Shown here one piece after another: positions 49,746 to 57,928 of a stretch of 64,000 nucleotides of DNA. Position numbers and translations under genes: made by a program. The notes under the pieces are model-generated. The model worked only from the letters and a program-made list of their open reading frames with translations. It made no database searches and was not told the origin of the DNA. Each line of letters starts with the position of its first letter. Positions within the stretch are counted from its first letter, which is position 1. The stretch is from Streptomyces lasiicapitis (lineage in GTDB: Bacteria > Actinomycetota > Actinomycetes > Streptomycetales > Streptomycetaceae): the NCBI RefSeq assembly GCF_014646335.1, contig NZ_BMNG01000012.1, positions 352,267 to 416,266 of the forward strand. The letters are read 5' to 3'.

Positions 49746-51046
49746 TTCTCCACCAGAGCGGTCCCGGCGGACGGGGAGGGCGTGGAGGGTGTGCTCTTGG
49801 GGGCGTCGCGCCGCAGGCCCAGGCCCGCCGCCGCCAGGAGCAGCAGTCCCAGCATCACGAAGGGCGCCCCCACCCCCGCGACCCCGGCGATCGCCCCGGC
49901 CCCGGCGGGCGCGGCGACCTGGCCGAGCCGGTTCCCGGTGAGCCGGAGGGCCAGCGCCGTGGACCGCGCCCGGTCCGGGGCCGCCTGGACCACCGTCGTC
50001 ATGGACAGCGGCTGGCCGACGCCGAGGCAGAAGCCGAGGAGCACGAGCATGACGGCGAGCGCCCACACGGGCACCGGCAGCGCGACCCCGGCGCACAGCA
50101 GCCCGCCCAGCAGACACGTGACGGCGATGAGCGCCCGCCGGCCAAGGGCTCGCAGCAGTGGCGTCATCACCAGACGGCAGGCGATCGTGGCGCCCGCGCG
50201 CAGGCTCAGGAGCACCCCGACGGTCGCGGGCGCGATCCCCCGGTGCTCGCCGACGACGGGCAGGTACGCGGTGAGGATGTCCGTCGCGGAGAGCACGGCG
50301 AGGCTGATGAAGATGCCCGCGGGCACGCCCCGCGCGCGCAGGATCCCGAGCACGGGCACCTTGGCGGCCCGCTCCGCCGGGGCCGGGGGCCCGGCAGCCC
50401 GCGCCTTGCGCCGCCCCGCTCGGCCGGGGCGCGCCACACCGCCGTCTCCCGCTCCCCGGCCGACGTACTCGATCCGCCACAGCGAAGCGACCGCCGCCGC
50501 GGCGACGACCGACGACGTCACGAGGGCGACCGCGCTGCTGCGGTCCATGTCGGGGCCGATGAGGGCGCCCGCGGCGACGGGGCCGACGAGCTGGCCGAGG
50601 GACGCGCCGATGGTGAAGTGGCCGAAGTTGCGGTCCTGTTCGGCGGGGGCGGACTGGCGGGCCACGATCGACTGGGCGCCGATGACGAAGCAGAGGTGAC
50701 CGAGGCCCATCACGCCGCTCCACGCGGCGAGCGCGGTGAGGGACGTCGCGGTGCCGCTGAGCGCGCAGCCGCCCGCGATGAGCGCGACGCCGACGGGCAG
50801 CAGCGGCGCGCACCGGCCGTGGTCGGTGCGGCGGCCGAGCGGCACGGCGGCGAAGAGCGGGAGCAGCGCGTACACGCCCGCGATGACGCCGATCGCGCGT
50901 TCGTCGGCGCCGAGGGACAGGGCCCGGTACGAGACGGCGGGGCGCGCCATCGACACCGCGCCCTGCGCGAAGCTGAAGGCGATGACGAGGCGCAGCAGCC
51001 AGCCCCGGCCGGTCGGCCGGGGCCCGCCGCCGCGTCCACGCCGCAT
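49739..51046 (-). CDS. MFS transporter
   Basis: 435-aa major facilitator with about 12 hydrophobic segments. Segments 2-3 loop PLGRRTDHGRCAPLL resembles the conserved loop GxxxDRxGRR. Starts MRRGRGGGPRPTGRGWLLRL. Likely a drug or metabolite exporter (DHA1-like); substrate unknown. Lies between the CitMHS gene (40 bp upstream) and the aldehyde dehydrogenase operator on the same strand. Confidence 0.83.
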   Translation of the reverse strand: MRRGRGGGPRPTGRGWLLRLVIAFSFAQGAVSMARPAVSYRALSLGADERAIGVIAGVYALLPLFAAVPLGRRTDHGRCAPLLPVGVALIAGGCALSGTATSLTALAAWSGVMGLGHLCFVIGAQSIVARQSAPAEQDRNFGHFTIGASLGQLVGPVAAGALIGPDMDRSSAVALVTSSVVAAAAVASLWRIEYVGRGAGDGGVARPGRAGRRKARAAGPPAPAERAAKVPVLGILRARGVPAGIFISLAVLSATDILTAYLPVVGEHRGIAPATVGVLLSLRAGATIACRLVMTPLLRALGRRALIAVTCLLGGLLCAGVALPVPVWALAVMLVLLGFCLGVGQPLSMTTVVQAAPDRARSTALALRLTGNRLGQVAAPAGAGAIAGVAGVGAPFVMLGLLLLAAAGLGLRRDAPKSTPSTPSPSAGTALVEKN

Positions 51047-51086
51047 CAGGCGATCCCGCCTCGCAGCAAGCGGCCTCGTTCCCGCA

Positions 51087-52526
51087 TCAGATGATGCCGA
51101 AGAGGATTCCGGCGCCGAGCACCACCAGCGAGGTGAGCACGGCCCATTTGACGGTGAACCGGGTGTGGTCGCCGAACTCGACCTTGGCCATGCCCACGAG
51201 GACGTACACGGCGGGCACCAGCGGGCTCGACATGTGCAGGGCCTGGCCGGCGATGGAGGCGCGGGCGATCTCCAGGGACGAGACGCCGTGGGCCTGGCCC
51301 GCTTCGGCGAGGACCGGCAGGACGCCGAAGTAGAAGCCGTCGTTGGACATGAAGTAGGTGAGCGGGATCGAAAGGAGGCCGGTGACCAGGCCCATTTGGC
51401 CGCCCATGCCGTCGGGGATGGTGCCGACGAGCCAGTCGGCCATGGAGTCGACCATGCCGGTGCCGGTGAGGACGCCGGTGAAGACGGCGGCGGCGAAGAC
51501 CATGCCGGTGACGTTGAGTACGTTCTCGGCGTGGGCGGCGATGCGGGCCTTCTGGTCGGGCATGTGCGGGAAGTTGACCGTGAGGGCGAGGGCCGCGCCG
51601 AGCAGGAACAGGACCGGGATCGGCAGCCACTCCATGATCATGGCGGTGAGGAGCAGGACGGTGAGCGCCGCGTTGAACCAGTAGAGCTTGGGGCGCAGGG
51701 TGGCGCGGTTGGGGTCGAGGCCCTGGAAGCCGTCGTCGTCATCGGGTTCCTCGGCGGACTCCTCGGCGTCGGTGCCGGACCCGGCTCCCCCGGAGGTGTT
51801 CTTCGTGAGGCTCGTCCGCGGTGTACGTCCCTGCGTACCGCCCCCGGCTCCGACGAGGACCGTCTCGTCGGCCGTCTCCGTCTCCTTGGTCAGGACCTCG
51901 TCCAGCGAAAGCACCCCGAGCCGCCTGCGCTCCCGCAGCCCCAGTGCGTACGACAGGATGAAGACGGCCACGAGCCCGCAGGCGAGCGCCGGGATCATGG
52001 GGACGAAGATGTCGGCGGCGTCGACCTTGAGCGCGGTGGCCGCGCGGGCCGTGGGGCCGCCCCAAGGCAGCGTGTTCATCACGCCGTTGGCGGTGGCCGC
52101 GACACCCGTCATCACGACGAGGCTCATCTTCAGGCGCTTGTACAGCGGATACATCGCCGAGACGGTGATCATGAAGGTGGTGGAGCCGTCGCCGTCCAGC
52201 GAGACGATCGCGGCGAGCACCGCCGTGCCGACCACGATCCGCATCGGGTCCGCCTTGCAGAAGCGCAGGATGCCGCGGACGATCGGGTCGAAGAGGCCGA
52301 CATCGATCATGACGCCGAAGTACACGATGGCGAACATGAGCATCGCGGCGGTGGGCGCCAGATTGCCGACGCCGTCGAGGACGTAGTCCCCGAGGTGGGC
52401 GCCCTTTCCTACGAAGACGCAGAACAACGCGGGGATGAGCACCAGCGCCGCGATCGGCGACATCTTCTTCATCATGATCAGCACCAGGAAGGTGGCGATC
52501 ATGACGAATCCGAGGATTGTCAGCAT
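51087..52526 (-). CDS. CitMHS family citrate-divalent cation transporter
   Basis: 479-aa membrane transporter with about 12 hydrophobic segments. Typical features: VSLDGDGSTTFMITVSAMYPLY (read in parts), LPWGGPTARAA, PLTYFMSNDGFYFGVLPVLAE and ALHMSSPLVPAVYVLVGMAKVEFGDH. Imports citrate complexed to a divalent metal with protons. The central cytosolic loop (about 215-270) is long and Thr/Asp/Glu-rich (ESAEEPDDDDGFQGL). No two-component sensor is adjacent. A Streptomyces relative (SCO1710, from memory) transports citrate with Ca2+ or Fe3+. Confidence 0.9.
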   Translation of the reverse strand: MLTILGFVMIATFLVLIMMKKMSPIAALVLIPALFCVFVGKGAHLGDYVLDGVGNLAPTAAMLMFAIVYFGVMIDVGLFDPIVRGILRFCKADPMRIVVGTAVLAAIVSLDGDGSTTFMITVSAMYPLYKRLKMSLVVMTGVAATANGVMNTLPWGGPTARAATALKVDAADIFVPMIPALACGLVAVFILSYALGLRERRRLGVLSLDEVLTKETETADETVLVGAGGGTQGRTPRTSLTKNTSGGAGSGTDAEESAEEPDDDDGFQGLDPNRATLRPKLYWFNAALTVLLLTAMIMEWLPIPVLFLLGAALALTVNFPHMPDQKARIAAHAENVLNVTGMVFAAAVFTGVLTGTGMVDSMADWLVGTIPDGMGGQMGLVTGLLSIPLTYFMSNDGFYFGVLPVLAEAGQAHGVSSLEIARASIAGQALHMSSPLVPAVYVLVGMAKVEFGDHTRFTVKWAVLTSLVVLGAGILFGII

Positions 52527-52662
52527 GGGGGCTACCTATCGTTCACCATCGAACTACCACCAGGTCTGGCGGGTTCGGATGACCGTAGGACCGGCTATCA
52601 AGCGTTAACAAGACGTTGACATGCGAGCAATAAGCGCAAAACTCCAGGTCAGCGGGTTTGTG

Positions 52663-54924
52663 CTACGGGGCTGCGGGCAGCGGGGCGAGCGACACCTCGA
52701 AGCCGTTGAGGACGGCGGTGCCGGAGAGCGGGTCGAGGAGCGTGCCGTCCAGGAGCTGGTTGACGTTCGCGCCCGGGTCGGCGGCGGCCACGCTGAGGCG
52801 GGTGCCGGGCCGGTCGTGGCCCCAGCCGTGCGGCAGGCTGACGACCCCCGGGCGTACGGCGTCGGTGATCTCGACGGGCACGGCGATCTCACCGCCGGCG
52901 GCGCTCACGCGCGCGTGCTGTCCGTCGTCGAGGCCTAGCCGGGCCGCGTCGTCCGGGTGGACGTGCAGGGTGCAGCGGTTGGAGCCGCCCATGAGGGCGG
53001 GGACGTTGTGCATCCAGCTGTTGTTGGAGCGCAGATGGCGGCGGCCCACGAGGACGAGTCCGGCGGTCGGGTCCGCGTCCAGGGCGGCGGCCAGGCGCGG
53101 CAGGTCTTCGACGATCGGTTCCGGCAGCAGCTCGACGCGTCCGCTGCGGGTCTTGAGGAGCTGCGGGATGCGCGGGGCGAGGGGCCCGAGGTCGATGCCG
53201 TGCGGGTGGTCGAGGAGGCGCTGGAGGCTGAGCCCGTCGGGGTCGGCGCCGAATCCGTCGCCGTACGGGCCGAGCCGCAGCATCATGTCCAGGCGCCGCT
53301 CGGGGCCGTTGTCCCCGGTCAGGGCCGCCGCGAGTTCCTTGGGGTCGCGGCCGTGCACGCGCGTGCACGGGTCGGCGACGGCCTTGCCGAGCGTGCGGTC
53401 GATCGCCAGGGCGTCGACGGCGTCCGGTTCCGCGCCGTGCATGCCGATGGCGGCGAGCACGAGCCGGGCCAGGATCTCGGTCTCCGGCATCCGGCCGTCC
53501 TCCAGGGGGACGGCCGGGCGGTTGTAGCGGACCTGGTTGCGTACGGCGAAGCCGTTGAAGGCGAAGTCGTGGTGGGCGCTCTGGGAGGGCGGGGGCGGCG
53601 GCAGCACGACGTGCGCGTGGCGCGACGTCTCGTTCAGGTACGGATCCACGCTGACCATGAAGTCCAGGGAGGACAGGGCCTTGTCGAGGCGGTCGCCGTC
53701 GGGGGTGGAGAGGACGGGGTTGGCGGCGACGCAGACGAGGGCGCGGACGGGGCTCGTACCGAGACCGCCGTCGTCCGCGCGGGGCAGAGTGTCGATCTCC
53801 TCCGCGAGCGCCGCGATCGGCAGCTCGCCCTTCGCCTCCGGGTGCCCGCTCGCCCGGCTGCGCCAGCGCCCCAGCGCGAAGCCCTTGCCGGGCCCCGCGG
53901 GCCGCGGCTCCTTGTCCGTCGCGGCGAGCGGGAACATCGCGCCGCCGGGCCGGTCGAGATTGCCGGTGAGGACGTTCAGTACGTCGACCAGCCAGCAGGT
54001 GAGGGTGCCGAACGCCACCGTGCTCGCGCCGACGCGTCCGTACACGGCGGCGGTGGGCGCCGCGGCCAGCTCGTGGGCAAGCTCGCGGATCGTGGCGGCG
54101 GGCACGTCGCAGGCCGCGGCGACGGCTTCGGGAGTGAAGTTCCGTACGGCGTCGGCGACTTGCTCGACCCCCGTCACCTGCTCGTCGAGCGCGCCCAGCG
54201 TCACGAGGCCGTCCGCGAACAGGACCTGGACCATCGCCGCGAGCAGCAGCGCGTCCGTGCCGGGCCGGATCGGCACGTGCCGGTCGGCCAGCTTGGCGGT
54301 GCGGGTGCGGCGCGGGTCGACGACGGTGAGCGTGCCGCCCCGGGCGCGCAGCGCCTTCAGGCGGCCGGGGAAGTCGGGCGCGGTGCACAGACTCCCGTTG
54401 GAATCCAGGGGGTTGGCGCCCAGCATCAGCAGATGGTCCGTGCGGTCCAGGTCCGGCACGGGGATGGCGAACGCGTCACCGAAGAGCAGCCCGCTGGAGA
54501 CGTGCTTGGGCATCTGGTCGACGGTGCCCGCGGTGAACAGGCTGCGGGTGCCGAGCCCGGCGAGCAGCAGGGGCGGGTAGAGGGCGCCCGCCATGGTGTG
54601 CACGTTGGGGTTGCCGAGCACGACGCCGACGGCGTGCGGCCCGTACTGCTCGACGACCGGCCGGATGCCCGCCGCGACGGCGTCGAACGCCTCCTCCCAA
54701 CTGGCCTCCTCCAGCGTCCCGTTCTTCCGTACGAGGGGTCGCGTCAGCCGGTCGGGGTCGCCGTCGGCCGCCCCGAAGGAGGCGCCTTTCGGGCAGATGA
54801 AGCCGCGACTGAAAACGTCGTCCTTGTCCCCGCGCGCCCCGGTGACCCGGGTGCCGTCGACAGTGAGGGTGAGTCCGCAGGTGGCTTCGCAGAGGGGGCA
54901 GACGCGCAGGGCGGTGCGGGGCAT
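52663..54924 (-). CDS. Molybdopterin-dependent oxidoreductase (formate dehydrogenase/nitrate reductase-like)
   Basis: 753-aa DMSO-reductase family enzyme. The N-terminal [4Fe-4S] motif CPLCEATC ... FICPKG is at about residues 9-60. It is followed by the Mo-bis-MGD domains (LMLGANPLDSNGSL, VVDPRRTRTAKLADRHVPIRPGTD in parts, GNLDRPGGAMFPLA, NPVLSTPDGDR). The C-terminal dinucleotide-binding domain is at about 640-750 (HPDDAARLGL, SLPHGWGHD). No Tat signal, so cytosolic. ATG at 54924 chosen over an upstream start. Substrate unknown; such stand-alone proteins are common in actinomycetes. A TetR-type palindrome lies 42 bp upstream. Confidence 0.88.
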   Translation of the reverse strand: MPRTALRVCPLCEATCGLTLTVDGTRVTGARGDKDDVFSRGFICPKGASFGAADGDPDRLTRPLVRKNGTLEEASWEEAFDAVAAGIRPVVEQYGPHAVGVVLGNPNVHTMAGALYPPLLLAGLGTRSLFTAGTVDQMPKHVSSGLLFGDAFAIPVPDLDRTDHLLMLGANPLDSNGSLCTAPDFPGRLKALRARGGTLTVVDPRRTRTAKLADRHVPIRPGTDALLLAAMVQVLFADGLVTLGALDEQVTGVEQVADAVRNFTPEAVAAACDVPAATIRELAHELAAAPTAAVYGRVGASTVAFGTLTCWLVDVLNVLTGNLDRPGGAMFPLAATDKEPRPAGPGKGFALGRWRSRASGHPEAKGELPIAALAEEIDTLPRADDGGLGTSPVRALVCVAANPVLSTPDGDRLDKALSSLDFMVSVDPYLNETSRHAHVVLPPPPPSQSAHHDFAFNGFAVRNQVRYNRPAVPLEDGRMPETEILARLVLAAIGMHGAEPDAVDALAIDRTLGKAVADPCTRVHGRDPKELAAALTGDNGPERRLDMMLRLGPYGDGFGADPDGLSLQRLLDHPHGIDLGPLAPRIPQLLKTRSGRVELLPEPIVEDLPRLAAALDADPTAGLVLVGRRHLRSNNSWMHNVPALMGGSNRCTLHVHPDDAARLGLDDGQHARVSAAGGEIAVPVEITDAVRPGVVSLPHGWGHDRPGTRLSVAAADPGANVNQLLDGTLLDPLSGTAVLNGFEVSLAPLPAAP

Positions 54925-54965
54925 GGGGGCCTCCAGAGCGGCAGCGGCGGCGCACGACGAGTTGA

Positions 54966-54983
54966 GCATACCGACCGGTATGC
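54966..54983. promoter_or_regulatory. TetR-type operator upstream of the molybdopterin oxidoreductase
   Basis: GCATACCGACCGGTATGC, an 18-bp palindrome with one mismatched central pair. It sits between the molybdopterin oxidoreductase start and the stop of the TetR gene 54997-55668. Confidence 0.6.
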
Positions 54984-54996
54984 ATGCTGGCGAGAC

Positions 54997-55668
54997 TCAG
55001 TCCAAGGTGGACGCCAGATACGCCCGCAGCAGCACCCGCACCTCCGCGATGACCGCCTCGTCCCCGCCCGGGTCGACGCGGAAGGCGAGCCGGAACAGCG
55101 CGTCGGCGGTCTCGACGGCGACCAGGAACGTGCGCCGCAGGGCCGGGTCGGGCGTGCGGTCGAGGTAGGCGGAGAGCAGGTCGGTGAGGCGGTCGGCGAC
55201 GCGGTGGTTGGGGGCGGCCCCGGGGTCGCCGACGGGGATCTGGGTGCCGAAGTCGACCAGGGAGAAGCCGGGGGCGGTGCGCTTCATCACGAGGTACTCG
55301 TCAAGCACCACGTCGAGGGCGGTGCGCCAGCCGGCCGGACCGGCCGCCGCGAGCCGGTGGGTGACCCGTTCGGCATAGCGCTCCAGGTTGCGCTGGGCAA
55401 GGGCGTCGACCAGGGCCCGCTTGTTGCCGAAGAAGCGGTAGACGGAGCCGATGGGGACGCCCGCGCGCTCCGCGACGAGGCGGGTGGTCAGGCTCTCGTA
55501 GCCCGTCTCGTCGAGGAGGTCGGCGCAGGAGTCGAGGATGCGGGTGAGGCGCTCGGCGCTGCGGCGCTGGACGGGGGCGCGGCGCAGGGCGGCGGGTGCG
55601 GACCGGGGCGCGGGCTCGGGCGCCCGCGGGGGTACGGACGGGGACTCGGAAGCACGCCGTTCGGCCAT
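54997..55668 (-). CDS. TetR family regulator
   Basis: 223-aa regulator. A Pro/Ala/Arg-rich N-terminal extension (about 1-40) precedes the HTH (RILDSCADLLDETGYESLTT; RAGVPIGSVYRFFGNKRAL) and a TetR ligand domain with FSLVDFGTQIPVGDPGAAPN. ATG at 55668 (MAERRASESP) or 55695. Divergent from hmgA across about 100 bp. Possible ortholog of SCO1712, a TetR affecting antibiotic production in S. coelicolor (memory, unverified). A palindrome (54966-54983) after its stop, before the molybdopterin oxidoreductase, may be its target. Confidence 0.83.
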   Translation of the reverse strand: MAERRASESPSVPPRAPEPAPRSAPAALRRAPVQRRSAERLTRILDSCADLLDETGYESLTTRLVAERAGVPIGSVYRFFGNKRALVDALAQRNLERYAERVTHRLAAAGPAGWRTALDVVLDEYLVMKRTAPGFSLVDFGTQIPVGDPGAAPNHRVADRLTDLLSAYLDRTPDPALRRTFLVAVETADALFRLAFRVDPGGDEAVIAEVRVLLRAYLASTLD

Positions 55669-55725
55669 CCCGGGAGAGTAGAGCACCGTTCCCATGTGAT
55701 CGATCCTCTTGCGCGAGGAAATCGC

Positions 55726-55751
55726 GAATCCTACGGTGTTCCATAGGAATC
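55726..55751. promoter_or_regulatory. Inverted repeat just upstream of hmgA
   Basis: GAATCCTA (55726-55733) and TAGGAATC (55744-55751) are 8-bp arms with one mismatch, 10 bp apart. The right arm overlaps TTCC-ATA-GGAA (55740-55750). It ends 20 bp before the hmgA ATG, so a bound repressor would block initiation. Confidence 0.45.
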
Positions 55752-55771
55752 AGATGAGCCGAGGAGCTGTC

Positions 55772-57100
55772 ATGAGCGGGGACCACCCGAGGGACGACGC
55801 ACGCAAGACCGCCGAGGGACTGAGCCACCTCACCGGCTTCGGCAACGAACACAGCTCGGAGGCCGTGGCAGGCGCCCTGCCGCACGGCCGCAACTCGCCC
55901 CAGCGCGCCCCCCTCGGTCTTTACGCGGAGCAGCTCAGCGGCAGCGCGTTCACCGAGCCGCGCGCCCACAACCGCCGCTCCTGGCTGTACCGCATCCGCC
56001 CCTCGGCCGCGCACCCGGCCTTCACGCGGATCGACAACGGCGCGATCCGCACGGCCCCCTTCACCGAGACCGTCCCCGACCCCAACCGGCTGCGCTGGAA
56101 CCCCCTGCCGGACCCCGCGCCCGGCACGGACTGGCTCGCGGGCCTGTGGACGCTCGGAGGCAACGGCGACGCCACCCAGCGCACGGGCATGGCGGTGCAC
56201 CTCTACCACGCCAACTCCTCCATGACGGACCGCGTGTTCAGCGACGCCGACGGCGAGCTCCTCATCGTCCCCGAGCACGGCGGCCTCCTGCTGCGCACCG
56301 AACTGGGCCTGCTGCACGCCGAGCCCGGCCATGTCGCCCTGATCCCGCGCGGCATCCGCTTCCGCGTGGAGCTGCTCGACGAGAGCGCGCGCGGGTACGT
56401 CTGCGAGAACTACGGCGCGCCCTTCCAGCTCCCCGACCTCGGCCCCATCGGCGCCAACGGCCTCGCGAACGCCCGGGACTTCAAGGCTCCGGTGGCGGCG
56501 TACGAGGACGTCGAGGGCCCGGTCCAGGTGGTCAACAAGTTCTGCGGCAACCTCTGGTCGGCCACCTACGGCCACTCCCCGCTGGACGTCGTCGCCTGGC
56601 ACGGCAACCACGTCCCGTACGTGTACGACCTGCGCCGTTTCAACGTCATCGGCACCATCTCGTACGACCACCCGGACCCGTCGATCTTCACGGTGCTCAC
56701 CTCGCCGTCGGACACCCCGGGCCTCGCGGGCGTCGACTTCGTCGTGTTCGCACCGCGCTGGCTGGTGGGCGAGAACACCTTCCGGCCGCCGTACTTCCAC
56801 CGGAACGTGATGAGCGAGTACATGGGCCTCATCGAGGGCGCGTACGACGCCAAGGCTGAAGGATTCGTGCCGGGCGGCGGCTCGCTGCACAACATGATGT
56901 CGGCGCACGGACCCGACCGCGAGACCTTCGAGCGGGCCAGCGCGGCCGAGCTGAAGCCGCAGAAGATCGACGACGGGCTTGCCTTCATGTTCGAGACCCG
57001 CTGGCCGGTCACGGCCACCGGGCAGGCGGCGACGGCCGACCACCTGCAGCGCGCCTACGATGACGTGTGGCAGGGTCTGGAGCGTCATTTCCGGCCGTAG
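55772..57100 (+). CDS. hmgA: Homogentisate 1,2-dioxygenase
   Basis: 442-aa Fe(II) enzyme (EC 1.13.11.5) that opens the homogentisate ring to maleylacetoacetate in tyrosine/phenylalanine breakdown. Family hallmarks are abundant: LTGFGNEHSSEA, NRRSWLYRIRPS, GGLLLRTELG, NKFCGNLW, and the iron-site region PYFHRNVMSEYMGLI and SLHNMMSAHGPD providing His/Glu/His ligands. ATG at 55772 follows GAGGAG; an ATG at 55709 lies inside the divergent promoter. Followed after 53 bp by a GntR regulator gene. Confidence 0.95.
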   Translation: MSGDHPRDDARKTAEGLSHLTGFGNEHSSEAVAGALPHGRNSPQRAPLGLYAEQLSGSAFTEPRAHNRRSWLYRIRPSAAHPAFTRIDNGAIRTAPFTETVPDPNRLRWNPLPDPAPGTDWLAGLWTLGGNGDATQRTGMAVHLYHANSSMTDRVFSDADGELLIVPEHGGLLLRTELGLLHAEPGHVALIPRGIRFRVELLDESARGYVCENYGAPFQLPDLGPIGANGLANARDFKAPVAAYEDVEGPVQVVNKFCGNLWSATYGHSPLDVVAWHGNHVPYVYDLRRFNVIGTISYDHPDPSIFTVLTSPSDTPGLAGVDFVVFAPRWLVGENTFRPPYFHRNVMSEYMGLIEGAYDAKAEGFVPGGGSLHNMMSAHGPDRETFERASAAELKPQKIDDGLAFMFETRWPVTATGQAATADHLQRAYDDVWQGLERHFRP

Positions 57101-57153
57101 CACGACCACTTCCGGCCGCTGTCCGCGTCCTCACGGAAGTTACGGGGTTCCAC

Positions 57154-57903
57154 GTGACCGCTTTCGCACCGGACTCGATCGTCCTGAACCGAAAGCTGCC
57201 GCTCTGGTATCAGGTCTCGCAGTCACTGCGGGCCTCGATACTCGGCCGGGCGCCGGACGCCCCGCTGCGCCTGCCCACGGAGGAGCAGCTGGCGGGGCAC
57301 TACGGCGTCAGTGTGCTGACCATGCGGCAGGCCCTCAAGGAGCTTGAGGACGAGGGCCTGATCACCCGGCACCGGCGGCGCGGCACGTTCATCGAGCCGG
57401 CGGCGCAGCGCGGTTCGCCCGTGCGGCTGCTCGGTTCGGTGGACGCCATCGTGGCGCAGCAGTCCGGCATGGACACCAAGCTCCTGTCCCACGGGCAGGA
57501 GCCGGTGCCCGCCGAGCTCGCCGAGTACTTCCCGGACGTGGACCACGTGGCGACGTACCACCGGCTGCGCGGCGACACCGAGACCGGCGAGCCCACCAAC
57601 CACGCCCGCAACCACATCCGTCCCGACCTCGCCGCCCGCGTCGACCCCGCCGACCTGGAGCGCTGGCCGATGACGAAGGTGCTGCGGGACGTGGTGGGCG
57701 TCGCCATCTCCCGCATCACCGACACCGTCGAGGCCCGCCTCGCCGACCCGGAGACCGCCCGCCTCCTCCAAGTGCCGCTGCTGAGCCCGATCCTGCACTA
57801 CACGGGGATCACGTACGACGAGCAGGGGCGGGCGCTCGACGTGGCCCGGATCCACTACCGCGGGGACCGGTTCTCGTTCACGGTCACGCTGGACGCGACC
57901 TGA
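57154..57903 (+). CDS. GntR/HutC-type regulator (UTRA domain)
   Basis: 249-aa regulator. Winged HTH at about residues 18-85 (LPLWYQVSQSLRASIL, RLPTEEQLAGHYGVSVLTMR, QALKELEDEGLITRHRRRGTF) and a UTRA ligand domain (about 105-245). GTG start at 57154, since upstream residues are not family-like. Downstream of hmgA in the same direction, so it is a candidate regulator of tyrosine catabolism; its own ligand is unknown. Confidence 0.87.
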   Translation: MTAFAPDSIVLNRKLPLWYQVSQSLRASILGRAPDAPLRLPTEEQLAGHYGVSVLTMRQALKELEDEGLITRHRRRGTFIEPAAQRGSPVRLLGSVDAIVAQQSGMDTKLLSHGQEPVPAELAEYFPDVDHVATYHRLRGDTETGEPTNHARNHIRPDLAARVDPADLERWPMTKVLRDVVGVAISRITDTVEARLADPETARLLQVPLLSPILHYTGITYDEQGRALDVARIHYRGDRFSFTVTLDAT

Positions 57904-57928
57904 TGACGGGGCCTGGGGCCGTCGTACG

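Noticed and set aside
52663..54924. Selenocysteine form of formate dehydrogenase
   Set aside because: No in-frame TGA or candidate insertion element was seen at the molybdenum-ligand region.
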